NCBI GenBank assembly: GCA_902788175.1
Contig: CADAJF010000013.1
Span: 1 to 55,152 of the forward strand
Source of the DNA: an uncultured Bacteroidia bacterium
GTDB lineage: Bacteria; Bacteroidota; Bacteroidia; Bacteroidales; UBA932
Direction: 5' to 3'
Length of the DNA stretch: 55,152 nucleotides
The stretch's first letter is position 1. Every line of letters begins with the position of its first letter. The notes beneath the pieces are model-generated. The model made no database searches and was not told the origin of the DNA. It worked only from the letters and a program-made list of their open reading frames with translations. A program made the position numbers and the translations under genes. Below, one piece after another: positions 49,693 to 55,152 of this stretch.

Positions 49693-49700
49693 TACCTTTG
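49693..49700 (+). promoter_or_regulatory. -7 box of the SRP RNA promoter
   Basis: TACCTTTG, followed after exactly 4 nt (TATC) by the first base of the SRP RNA stem GGGAAAG. This fixes the box-to-start spacing in this genome at about 4 nt. Confidence 0.75.
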
Positions 49701-49704
49701 TATC

Positions 49705-49801
49705 GGGAAAGTCTTACACGACCAGCTCCCTCCGAACTCCCCCAGGACAGGAATGTAGCAAGGGTAGGAGGTCGTAGCGGTGCGATGTAAGGTGCTTTCC
49801 C
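49705..49801 (+). ncRNA. ffs: Signal recognition particle RNA (4.5S, small bacterial type)
   Basis: RNA core of the signal recognition particle, which with Ffh targets membrane proteins. The terminal stem pairs GGGAAAG (49705-49711) with CTTTCCC (49795-49801); the next helix pairs around CTTACA with TGTAAG, then CGACC with GGTCG. The conserved domain IV is visible: CCCAGGACAGGAATG (49741 onward), then AGCAAGGG, which form the symmetric and asymmetric internal loops and GGAA-type tip. A T7 run (49803-49809) follows as terminator. Length of about 97 nt fits the small SRP RNA. Confidence 0.9.
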
Positions 49802-49852
49802 TTTTTTTCTTTCTGCATATTGTCCGTTTTTCCTGAAAAATGAGTTAAAGAT

Positions 49853-51043
49853 ATGATAGCAGTTTATACCATTACCTCCGGCCTTCACGACGAGGCTTCT
49901 GTAGCGCAGCTCAGCGACGCATTCTTGCAAGCGGTTTTTCCCACCGGCGAATTCGACTTCCGAGGAGCCGATTTCAGTGACTTCGGCACGCATGTGCTGG
50001 ATCTCATTTATGTGCGTACAGGCGGTGCAGAGGGCATTTTCAAGGGCCTGCTGCCGGAGATGCTCGCAAAGGGGACGGAGCGCTTTTACCTGCTCACTTC
50101 CGGGAAAAGCAATTCCCTGGCGGCATCGCTGGAAATCCTCTCCTATCTTCAGCAGCAGGGGCTTAAGGGGGAGGTCCTGCATGGCGGCGCCGCCTATCTT
50201 CAGGAGCGGGTGCAGGTGCTGCACACTGTAGAGGAGGCGCGCAGGAAACTCTCCGGTACGCGCATTGGCGTAATAGGGGAGCCCTCGGACTGGCTCATTG
50301 CCAGTCACGCAGACCCTGTGGCCGTTCAGGAAAAACTGGGTGCCCGCATTGTCCCCATTCCCATGGAGGAACTTTTGCAGGAGATTCCCAAGGCGCTGCA
50401 AAACAACGCTCCCGCCGAAGAAAAGATGCTTCCACATGTGCGAAGGGCCTACCCTGGCGCCACGCAGATTTACCATGCGCTGGAAAAGCTGGTGGAGCGC
50501 CATCAGCTGGGCGCTTTTACCCTGCGCTGTTTTGACCTGCTCACGGCGGTAGGCAATACCGGCTGCCTGGCCCTGGCCTCTTTCAACGCGGACGGTATTC
50601 CGGCTTCTTGCGAGGGGGACGTCCCTGCGCTGCTGTCCATGATGATAGCCCAGGCGCTCACGGGAAAAACGGGCTTCCAGGCCAATCCCTCGCGCATTGA
50701 CGTGGAGAAGGGAGAGCTCCTGTTTGCCCACTGTACAGTTCCCTTCAATCTGGTTACGGACTGGCAGTTAGACACCCATTTCGAGTCAGGTATCGGCGTG
50801 GGTATCCATGGAAACCTGCCGGAAGGTCCTGTGACGGTATTCAAAGTTTCAGGTAAGCTGGACCGCTTCTTTGCGGCGGAAGGGGAGCTGCTCTACAACC
50901 AGTATGAGGATCATCTTTGCCGCACGCAGGTGGTGTTGCAGCTTGCCCCGCAGGATGCGCGCTATTTCCTGACCAGTCCTATCGGCAATCACCACATAAT
51001 TCTTCCCGGCCATTGCAAGGCCCTTTTGGAGGAACTGCTGTGA
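49853..51043 (+). CDS. L-fucose/L-arabinose isomerase-like protein (COG2407-like)
   Basis: A 396-residue cytoplasmic protein without signal peptide. The overall plan (N-terminal Rossmann-like halves with YLLTSGKSNSLAASLEIL and IGVIGEPSDWLIAS, then a C-terminal region with DLLTAVGNTGCLALASFNADGIPASCEGDVPALLSM in two adjoining parts) resembles FucI/AraA-type isomerases; CEGD in particular matches the metal/substrate region of that group. The substrate is unknown and some family ligands are not confidently placed, so isomerase activity is not certain. It starts 52 nt after the SRP RNA and its stop overlaps the Fur-family start (GTGA), so the two are translationally coupled. Confidence 0.6.
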   Translation: MIAVYTITSGLHDEASVAQLSDAFLQAVFPTGEFDFRGADFSDFGTHVLDLIYVRTGGAEGIFKGLLPEMLAKGTERFYLLTSGKSNSLAASLEILSYLQQQGLKGEVLHGGAAYLQERVQVLHTVEEARRKLSGTRIGVIGEPSDWLIASHADPVAVQEKLGARIVPIPMEELLQEIPKALQNNAPAEEKMLPHVRRAYPGATQIYHALEKLVERHQLGAFTLRCFDLLTAVGNTGCLALASFNADGIPASCEGDVPALLSMMIAQALTGKTGFQANPSRIDVEKGELLFAHCTVPFNLVTDWQLDTHFESGIGVGIHGNLPEGPVTVFKVSGKLDRFFAAEGELLYNQYEDHLCRTQVVLQLAPQDARYFLTSPIGNHHIILPGHCKALLEELL

Positions 51044-51435
51044 AAGCGTTTTTGGAGCAGCATGGCGTAAAGCCTACGCCCAATCGTCTCCTCATTGCCC
51101 GTGCGCTGGAGAAGGCCGGTTCTCCGCTGTCCCTGCTGGAGCTGGAGGCGCGGGTAGAGAGCATTGACAAGAGCAATATCTTCCGCACGCTCAATACTTT
51201 CCGGAAGGCGCACCTGGTGCATGTGCTGGAAGGGGAGGTGGTACGCTATGAGCTGTGCCACAGCACCCATGAGGACCACGACGATGACCTGCACGTGCAT
51301 TTTTACTGCGTGCTCTGTCACAAAACCATCTGTCTGGAGGATACACCGGTGCCGCCGGTGAAGGTTCCGCAGGGGTATCGGCCGCAGGCGCTTAGCTATC
51401 TGGTCAAAGGGGTGTGCCCGCAATGTGGCGGATAA
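51040..51435 (+). CDS. Fur-family metal-responsive regulator
   Basis: A 131-residue repressor of the Fur/Zur/PerR family. The winged-helix DNA-binding domain spans about 1-75 (VKPTPNRLLIARALEKAG, SNIFRTLNTFRKAHLV). The dimer/metal domain carries HSTHEDHDDDLHVHF and two structural zinc pairs, Cys90/Cys93 (CVLC) and Cys126/Cys129 (CPQC). The start is GTG at 51040, overlapping the preceding stop; no ATG nearby keeps the helix-turn-helix. The metal sensed cannot be assigned. Its last 32 bases overlap the 3' end of tcdA on the other strand. Confidence 0.9.
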   Translation: MKAFLEQHGVKPTPNRLLIARALEKAGSPLSLLELEARVESIDKSNIFRTLNTFRKAHLVHVLEGEVVRYELCHSTHEDHDDDLHVHFYCVLCHKTICLEDTPVPPVKVPQGYRPQALSYLVKGVCPQCGG

Positions 51436-52120
51436 CCAGCCCCGCCAGCGTAAATCCAAAAATACCCGTAATGTGGACCAGGGTGCCGTTGGCAATGGCT
51501 TTCCCCGGCCCGGGATCCATTTCTGGCCCCAGGTTGGGGAGGAGTTCGTCGTCGTAAACGCAGAGGAAGGGTTTGGCGGGAAGCGTGCCGGCGCGCCGCA
51601 TCTTTTTGCGCAGCGCAGAGCCCAGCGGACAGCCGCGCACCTCGAAGAATTCCGCCACGCGCACCTTCAAAGGGTCCATCTTGCAGGCCGCACCCATGGA
51701 AGAGAAGAGCGCCCCGGGGCAGGCCGATGCCTCCAGCAGCAGGTTCATCTTGTCCGTAAGTGAATCGATGGCGTCCACGATAACGTCGAATGTTCCCAGC
51801 TGAAAGTCCTTCCCCTGGGAATAACGGTCTTGCAGGGCAATGATTTCTGCGTCCGGATTGATTTCCAGCAGCCTCTCCTGCAGCACTTGTACTTTGGGCT
51901 GGCCCACCGTACGGGTGGTGGCGGGAAGCTGTCGGTTGATGTTGGTCTCGTCCACGCAGTCCGGATCTACCAGGGTGAGGTGGCCTAAGCCGCTGCGAAT
52001 CAGCGCTTCTGCGCACCAGCTGCCTACTCCGCCAACGCCGAAAAGGATCACGCGGGCTTCCTTCAGACAGCGGATACCTCCTTCTCCCAGCAGGCGTTCA
52101 GTTCTGGATAGCCGGCTCAT
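51404..52120 (-). CDS. tcdA: tRNA threonylcarbamoyladenosine dehydratase TcdA (CsdL)
   Basis: E1-like ATP-dependent enzyme that cyclises t6A37 to ct6A. It has 238 residues. The nucleotide motif is GVGGVGSW at about 28-35; others are DPDCVDETNINRQLPATTRTVG, DAIDSLTDKMNLL, and GTLVHITGIFGFTLAGLVI near the C-terminus. The family normally shows ThiF/MoeB-like sequence without the zinc CxxC pairs, as here. It is the last gene of a minus-strand operon and overlaps the lipase stop by 4 bases. Confidence 0.93.
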   Translation of the reverse strand: MSRLSRTERLLGEGGIRCLKEARVILFGVGGVGSWCAEALIRSGLGHLTLVDPDCVDETNINRQLPATTRTVGQPKVQVLQERLLEINPDAEIIALQDRYSQGKDFQLGTFDVIVDAIDSLTDKMNLLLEASACPGALFSSMGAACKMDPLKVRVAEFFEVRGCPLGSALRKKMRRAGTLPAKPFLCVYDDELLPNLGPEMDPGPGKAIANGTLVHITGIFGFTLAGLVIRHIAGTPL

Positions 52121-53016
52121 AGCCAGGTGCTTAAGATGGCTGCGACGTCGCGCCAGATTTCCTCTTTGCCCTGCTCATGCAGAATCTCGTGGCGAAGGCC
52201 AGGATACACCTGGCTGGTCACGGTCCGGTACCCGCGCGAGCGAAGGAAACTCACGGCCCGGGAGAACTTTTTCAGGGAGCCGATACAGGGGTCATCGGCG
52301 CCGGCGATAAAGTGTATGGGCATTTCCGGGTGGGAGAGGGTCCATGCGTCCGGGTCATAGGTGCGCTCCATCAGGTCCATCAGGGCTTTGTAGCCGTTGG
52401 CCGTGAAGCGGAAGCCGCAAAGCGGGTCTTCATTGTAGGCCTGGATGTTGGCCCTGTTGGTTGAAAGCCAGGCATTTTCCACGCCTTCTCCCTTGAATCT
52501 GCGCTGGAGGGAGCCGGTGGACATCTTTTCCAGCAAAGAGCTCCGGTAATGCGCCCCCCGGAAAAGGCCGATACAGCCAGCCAGTATCTTTCCCAGCCCT
52601 GCAGCCCCGTTTTTCGAGGGGGAGCCGCAGACTACCAGTCCGTCTATCTCAGTGTCATACTGCCTGGCCAGGCAGCGGACAATGAGCGAGCCCATGCTGT
52701 GCCCGAAGAGGAAAACTTTCTTCCCCGGGTATTGTTCGCGGGCCCAACGGACAACGCAGAGGGTGTCTTCCACCAGCATCCGGCTTCCTTTCTTGCCAAA
52801 ATAGCCCAGGTCTTCTGGCGTGGCTGCGCTGGCGCCATGGCCGCGCAGGTCTGTGATGATGCAGGCAAAGCCCTGCTCTGAGAGCCACGTCATGAAGGGC
52901 ACGTAACGCTCTTTGTGTTCTGCCATGCCGTGTACCAGGACTACGGCTGCCTTGGGATTGGCTGGGGCGATGACCTGCGCGGCAAGTTGCAGGCCGTCAG
53001 TGGCGGGAATGTTCAT
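52117..53016 (-). CDS. Alpha/beta hydrolase, monoacylglycerol-lipase/lysophospholipase-like
   Basis: A 299-residue cytoplasmic serine hydrolase. VVLVHGMAEHKERY (oxyanion region), the nucleophile Ser107 in FGHSMGSLIVR, an Asp in IAGADDPCIG and the His in GLRHEILHE form the usual triad of the monoglyceride-lipase group. DLRGHGASAATPEDLGYFG is also typical. Natural substrate unknown, probably a lipid ester. It overlaps the RluA-type gene and tcdA by 4 bases on each side. Confidence 0.88.
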   Translation of the reverse strand: MNIPATDGLQLAAQVIAPANPKAAVVLVHGMAEHKERYVPFMTWLSEQGFACIITDLRGHGASAATPEDLGYFGKKGSRMLVEDTLCVVRWAREQYPGKKVFLFGHSMGSLIVRCLARQYDTEIDGLVVCGSPSKNGAAGLGKILAGCIGLFRGAHYRSSLLEKMSTGSLQRRFKGEGVENAWLSTNRANIQAYNEDPLCGFRFTANGYKALMDLMERTYDPDAWTLSHPEMPIHFIAGADDPCIGSLKKFSRAVSFLRSRGYRTVTSQVYPGLRHEILHEQGKEEIWRDVAAILSTWL

Positions 53017-53975
53017 TTTGCCAAGCGTTCAAAGGATTCGGGTAGGGGAGAGGTGCAGCGCACCATTTTCTGGCTGTAGGGGTTGCGGAACACCAGCGTA
53101 TGGGCGTGCAGGGCAAGGCGGCGGAGAGGGTCTGTTTGGGCGCCGTATTTCTCGTCGCCGGCCACGGGGTGGCCCATCTGCGCCGCGTGGACACGGATCT
53201 GGTTCTTTCGGCCGGTCTCCAGGGAGAACTCGGCCTGGGTATAGTAGCGGCTGCGCCGGAGTACCTTGTAATGCGTGATGGCCAGCTGGCTGTCTTTCAC
53301 TTCCTGGGGGAAGGACATCATTTTCAGGGACTTGGGATTCTCTGCCAGCCAGCTCTGGATGGCGCCGCTGTCCTTTTCCACCTTACCTTCCAGCCAGGCC
53401 ACGTACTTGCGCTCTGCCACCAGTTCCTTCCACTTGCTTTGCAGGAGGTTTTTGGCCTGCTCCGTTTTGGCAAAGAGGACAACTCCGGAAGTCCCTTTGT
53501 CCAGGCGGTGGATAATCCAGACCTTGGCAGTGCTGCGGTCCGGTTCCTTCCCGCTCAGGAGGTCTTCCTTGCGCTGCATGCGGGCATTGACCTTGATATA
53601 GGCGTTCAGGAGGGCGTACAGGGTCTTTTCCTTGTGGCCGCTTTTGGCGCTGCTGCCGCGGGCGGTGGATACGCAAAGCATCCCGGAAGGCTTGTCCACT
53701 ACCAGGAAGAAGGCGTCTTCAAAAAGGATTTGGACGCCGGCTTTCAGGACTTCTTCCCGGGCGTCCGAGCGGATGGAACGGGCTATGGAGATGCCTTTGG
53801 GGAGGATGGTGAGTTTGTCGCCTTTTCGCAGCGGATGGTCGAAGGCTGTGACAGACTGACCGTTCACCTGCACCTGCCCCTTGGAAAGCATGTTCTTGAT
53901 ACTGGTGCGGGAGCGGGTGGGGAAGAGGGCAAAAAGGGAGGCCAGCAAGGCGCCGTCCTGCTCTATGGTATACAT
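53013..53975 (-). CDS. RluA-family pseudouridine synthase
   Basis: RNA pseudouridine synthase. It has 320 residues. An S4 RNA-binding domain covers about 12-60 (TRSRTSIKNMLSKGQVQVNG), and the catalytic domain has VVDKPSGMLCV and HRLDKGTSGVVLFAK with catalytic Asp159, later RKNQIRVHAAQMGHPVAGDE. A lysine-rich insert (about 108-150) is longer than in E. coli RluA/RluD. The RNA target (23S rRNA or tRNA position) cannot be read from motifs. It lies 3 nt after the upstream unknown gene. Confidence 0.92.
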   Translation of the reverse strand: MYTIEQDGALLASLFALFPTRSRTSIKNMLSKGQVQVNGQSVTAFDHPLRKGDKLTILPKGISIARSIRSDAREEVLKAGVQILFEDAFFLVVDKPSGMLCVSTARGSSAKSGHKEKTLYALLNAYIKVNARMQRKEDLLSGKEPDRSTAKVWIIHRLDKGTSGVVLFAKTEQAKNLLQSKWKELVAERKYVAWLEGKVEKDSGAIQSWLAENPKSLKMMSFPQEVKDSQLAITHYKVLRRSRYYTQAEFSLETGRKNQIRVHAAQMGHPVAGDEKYGAQTDPLRRLALHAHTLVFRNPYSQKMVRCTSPLPESFERLAK

Positions 53976-53978
53976 GGG

Positions 53979-54440
53979 CTAGAACGTCTTTACAAAGTCG
54001 ATGTCTTTCTTGAGCATCACCTTGGGTTCCATCTTGGACACTTTCTGGAAAAGCTTGAACTGGTATGCGGGGGAGAGATATACACGGTGTTCGTTCTTGC
54101 CTTTGCGCCACCATTTATAGAAGGCGATAGGGTCTGTGTCGTAGGGGATGCGGGCTTCTATCTCCGACGGGAAGCCGGGGAAGTCGATGATCATCTTAAG
54201 GCCGGTGATGCGCTTGTAATACTCATAATCTGCCCTGCGGAGCTTGGAGACAAGAGGGATAAACACCTCATACTGATCCACTTGCAGGACTTTTTCCTTG
54301 ATAATCATCCGGTGTATGCGTACGGGGTCCTTGTGGAGCCACTCGGTCATGGAGAGGGTGACCGGACCATCTTCGCAGTCCAGCGTGAGCATGTCCGAAC
54401 AGAAGTAAATCTTTTCGCTATCTAGAGGAAAATTCTCCAT
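53979..54440 (-). CDS. Conserved-looking hypothetical protein, 153 residues
   Basis: Not recognised. It starts MENFPLDSEKIYFCSDMLTL and ends KKDIDFVKTF. No signal peptide, membrane span or known metal motif; it is charged and aromatic-rich with a probable mixed alpha/beta fold (TEWLHKDPVRIHRMIIKEK, YEYYKRITGLKMIIDFPGFP, FYKWWRKGKNEHRVYLSP). It is real by context: it has its own -7 box (TATATTTG, 19-nt leader) and lies 3 nt before the RluA-type gene in the same operon. A role in RNA modification or translation is only a guess from neighbours. Confidence 0.75.
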   Translation of the reverse strand: MENFPLDSEKIYFCSDMLTLDCEDGPVTLSMTEWLHKDPVRIHRMIIKEKVLQVDQYEVFIPLVSKLRRADYEYYKRITGLKMIIDFPGFPSEIEARIPYDTDPIAFYKWWRKGKNEHRVYLSPAYQFKLFQKVSKMEPKVMLKKDIDFVKTF

Positions 54441-54459
54441 ATTTTCTCCGCATACTTTG

Positions 54460-54507
54460 CAAATATATGAATTTTTTTTCTTTTTTCCTTGTTTTTTTTT
54501 ATCTTTG
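54460..54507. promoter_or_regulatory. Divergent -7 boxes, hypothetical gene / DUF4332 gene
   Basis: TATATTTG on the minus strand (54467 down to 54460) faces the hypothetical gene; TATCTTTG on the plus strand (54500-54507) faces the DUF4332 gene. The boxes are 32 bp apart, separated by a T-rich stretch. Leaders are 19 and 41 nt. This pair does not share the 11-12 bp spacing of the four closer pairs. Confidence 0.55.
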
Positions 54508-54548
54508 AAGGGTTTAAAGGGAAATCAACTCTTCAAATTATTAATATT

Positions 54549-54956
54549 ATGGCTTACAAAATTATTGACATTCAGGGTATCGGCCCCGTGTATGCAGAGA
54601 AGCTCATCGCCATTGGCATTGAATCCGTAGACCAGCTCCTGGAAAAAGGCGCAGACCCTAAGGGCCGTCAGGCTCTGGAGGAAGCTACCGGCATCCGCCA
54701 TGACCTCATCCTCACCTGGGTAAACCACGCAGACCTCTTCCGTATCAAGGGCATCGGCCCTCAGTTCTCAGAGCTCCTGGAAGCCGCCGGCGTAGATACC
54801 GTCAAGGAACTCCGTAACCGCAATGCCGCCAACCTGGCCGCCAAGATGCTGGAAATCAACGAGGCCAAGCACCTGTGCAAGCGCACTCCCGTGGAGAAGG
54901 AAATCCAGAAATTCATCGATCTTGCCAAGGAACTGGAACCCAAGGTAACCTACTAG
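54549..54956 (+). CDS. DUF4332 helix-hairpin-helix protein
   Basis: A 135-residue protein built of two helix-hairpin-helix-like repeats: IQGIGPVYAEKLIAIGIESV at about 6-25 and IKGIGPQFSELLEAAGVDTV at about 61-80. This is the DUF4332 pattern, related to DNA-binding HhH modules, so nucleic-acid binding is likely but untested. The C-terminal helix is charged (TPVEKEIQKFIDLAKELE). The ATG at 54549 follows a -7 box by 41 nt; in-frame codons upstream are poly-Phe shadow. It is a single-gene unit with its own terminator. Confidence 0.85.
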   Translation: MAYKIIDIQGIGPVYAEKLIAIGIESVDQLLEKGADPKGRQALEEATGIRHDLILTWVNHADLFRIKGIGPQFSELLEAAGVDTVKELRNRNAANLAAKMLEINEAKHLCKRTPVEKEIQKFIDLAKELEPKVTY

Positions 54957-54978
54957 TCCCTTCGGTATGGAATGACAG

Positions 54979-55002
54979 TGGCTCCTCCGGGGCCATTTTT
55001 TT
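54979..55002 (+). terminator. Intrinsic terminator of the DUF4332 gene
   Basis: TGGCTCC (54979-54985) pairs with GGGGCCA (54989-54995), one G-U pair and a 3-nt loop, followed by seven T (54996-55002). Confidence 0.85.
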
Positions 55003-55035
55003 GTGCCGATTTTTGCAAAAAATTCTCCGGGATAC

Positions 55036-55065
55036 TTGCAGATTCAAAAATTGTTTGTACCTTTG
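55036..55065 (+). promoter_or_regulatory. Promoter of tRNA-Asp
   Basis: TACCTTTG at 55058-55065 with a TTG (55036-55038) 19 bp upstream. The mature tRNA begins at 55097, leaving a pre-tRNA leader of about 25-30 nt. Confidence 0.65.
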
Positions 55066-55096
55066 CAATCCCGAAAGGGAAGTTCACTGAAAACTT

Positions 55097-55152
55097 GGTG
55101 CGGTAGTTCAGTCGGTTTAGAATACCGGCCTGTCACGCCGGGGGTCGCGAGT
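55097..55152 (+). tRNA. tRNA-Asp (anticodon GTC), 3' end cut by window edge
   Basis: The sequence starts GGTGCGGTAGTTCAGTCGG, with acceptor 5' strand GGTGCGG, a D-arm GTTC...GAAT, anticodon stem CCGGC/GCCGG around CTGTCAC (anticodon GTC at 55132-55134) and the start of the variable and T arm (GGGTCGCGAGT). The T-loop and 3' acceptor strand lie beyond the window. Confidence 0.93.

Noticed and set aside
49671-49693. Hairpin AGGAAAAG/CTTTTCCT after cdd as an independent regulatory RNA element
   Set aside because: Short, AU-rich and overlapping both the cdd stop and the SRP promoter; at most a weak terminator.

Overview
The window looks like a chromosomal contig from a bacterium of the Bacteroidota, most likely order Bacteroidales. 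Evidence: a SusC/SusD pair, many Bacteroidota-type lipoproteins, promoters of the Bacteroidota form TTTG-N19-21-TAnnTTTG, almost no Shine-Dalgarno sequences, a V/A-type ATPase operon with the Bacteroidota-specific DUF2764 gene, and linked surE-lpxB. Coding DNA is GC-rich, which is why many long false reading frames lie opposite real genes; the short intergenic gaps are AT-rich. The genus cannot be told from sequence alone. Gene packing is very tight: many neighbours share a 4-base stop/start overlap, and four of five convergent gene pairs overlap at their 3' ends.

Layout. 1-4258 (-): start of a V-type ATPase operon (E, DUF2764, A, B; B runs off the left edge). 4412-17795 (+): a polysaccharide utilisation locus: membrane-tethered sensor/regulator, GH3 beta-glucosidase, GH144-type glucanase, SusC, SusD, LamG lipoprotein and a second GH144-type glucanase with an Ig-like domain. 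Taken together it reads as a beta-1,2-glucan locus. 17925-25415 (-): TamB, RsmI-like methylase, MtaB and a PhnP-like metallo-hydrolase, chained by 4-base overlaps. 25486-36979: divergent and convergent housekeeping genes (tsaD, FAD protein, ROK kinase, S9 peptidase, recG, lactonase, pdxA, rnhA, gmhA). 37089-44977 (+): gap, surE, lpxB, esterase-like protein, M28 peptidase and a CapD-like sugar-nucleotide dehydratase. 45071-49672 (+): arginine/citrulline/ornithine catabolism (guanidino-hydrolase, rocD, arcC, argF), then cdd. 49705-49801: SRP RNA. 49853-51435 (+): fucose-isomerase-like protein and a Fur-family regulator. 51404-54440 (-): tcdA, lipase, RluA-type synthase and an unknown gene. The right edge holds a DUF4332 protein and a truncated tRNA-Asp.

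The strongest unexplained signals concern gene expression and small repeats. First, four divergent gene pairs carry outward-facing TAnnTTTG boxes separated by only 11-12 bp. Second, several start codons sit 4-6 nt after such a box; the SRP RNA 5' end sits 4 nt after its own box, so these mRNAs should be leaderless. Third, a palindromic element of about 133 bp lies in frame inside mtaB, and another of about 99 bp supplies the C-terminus of RNase HI. A run of ten G at the end of the CapD-like gene could allow slippage. I saw no CRISPR array, insertion sequence, prophage or clear defence system.
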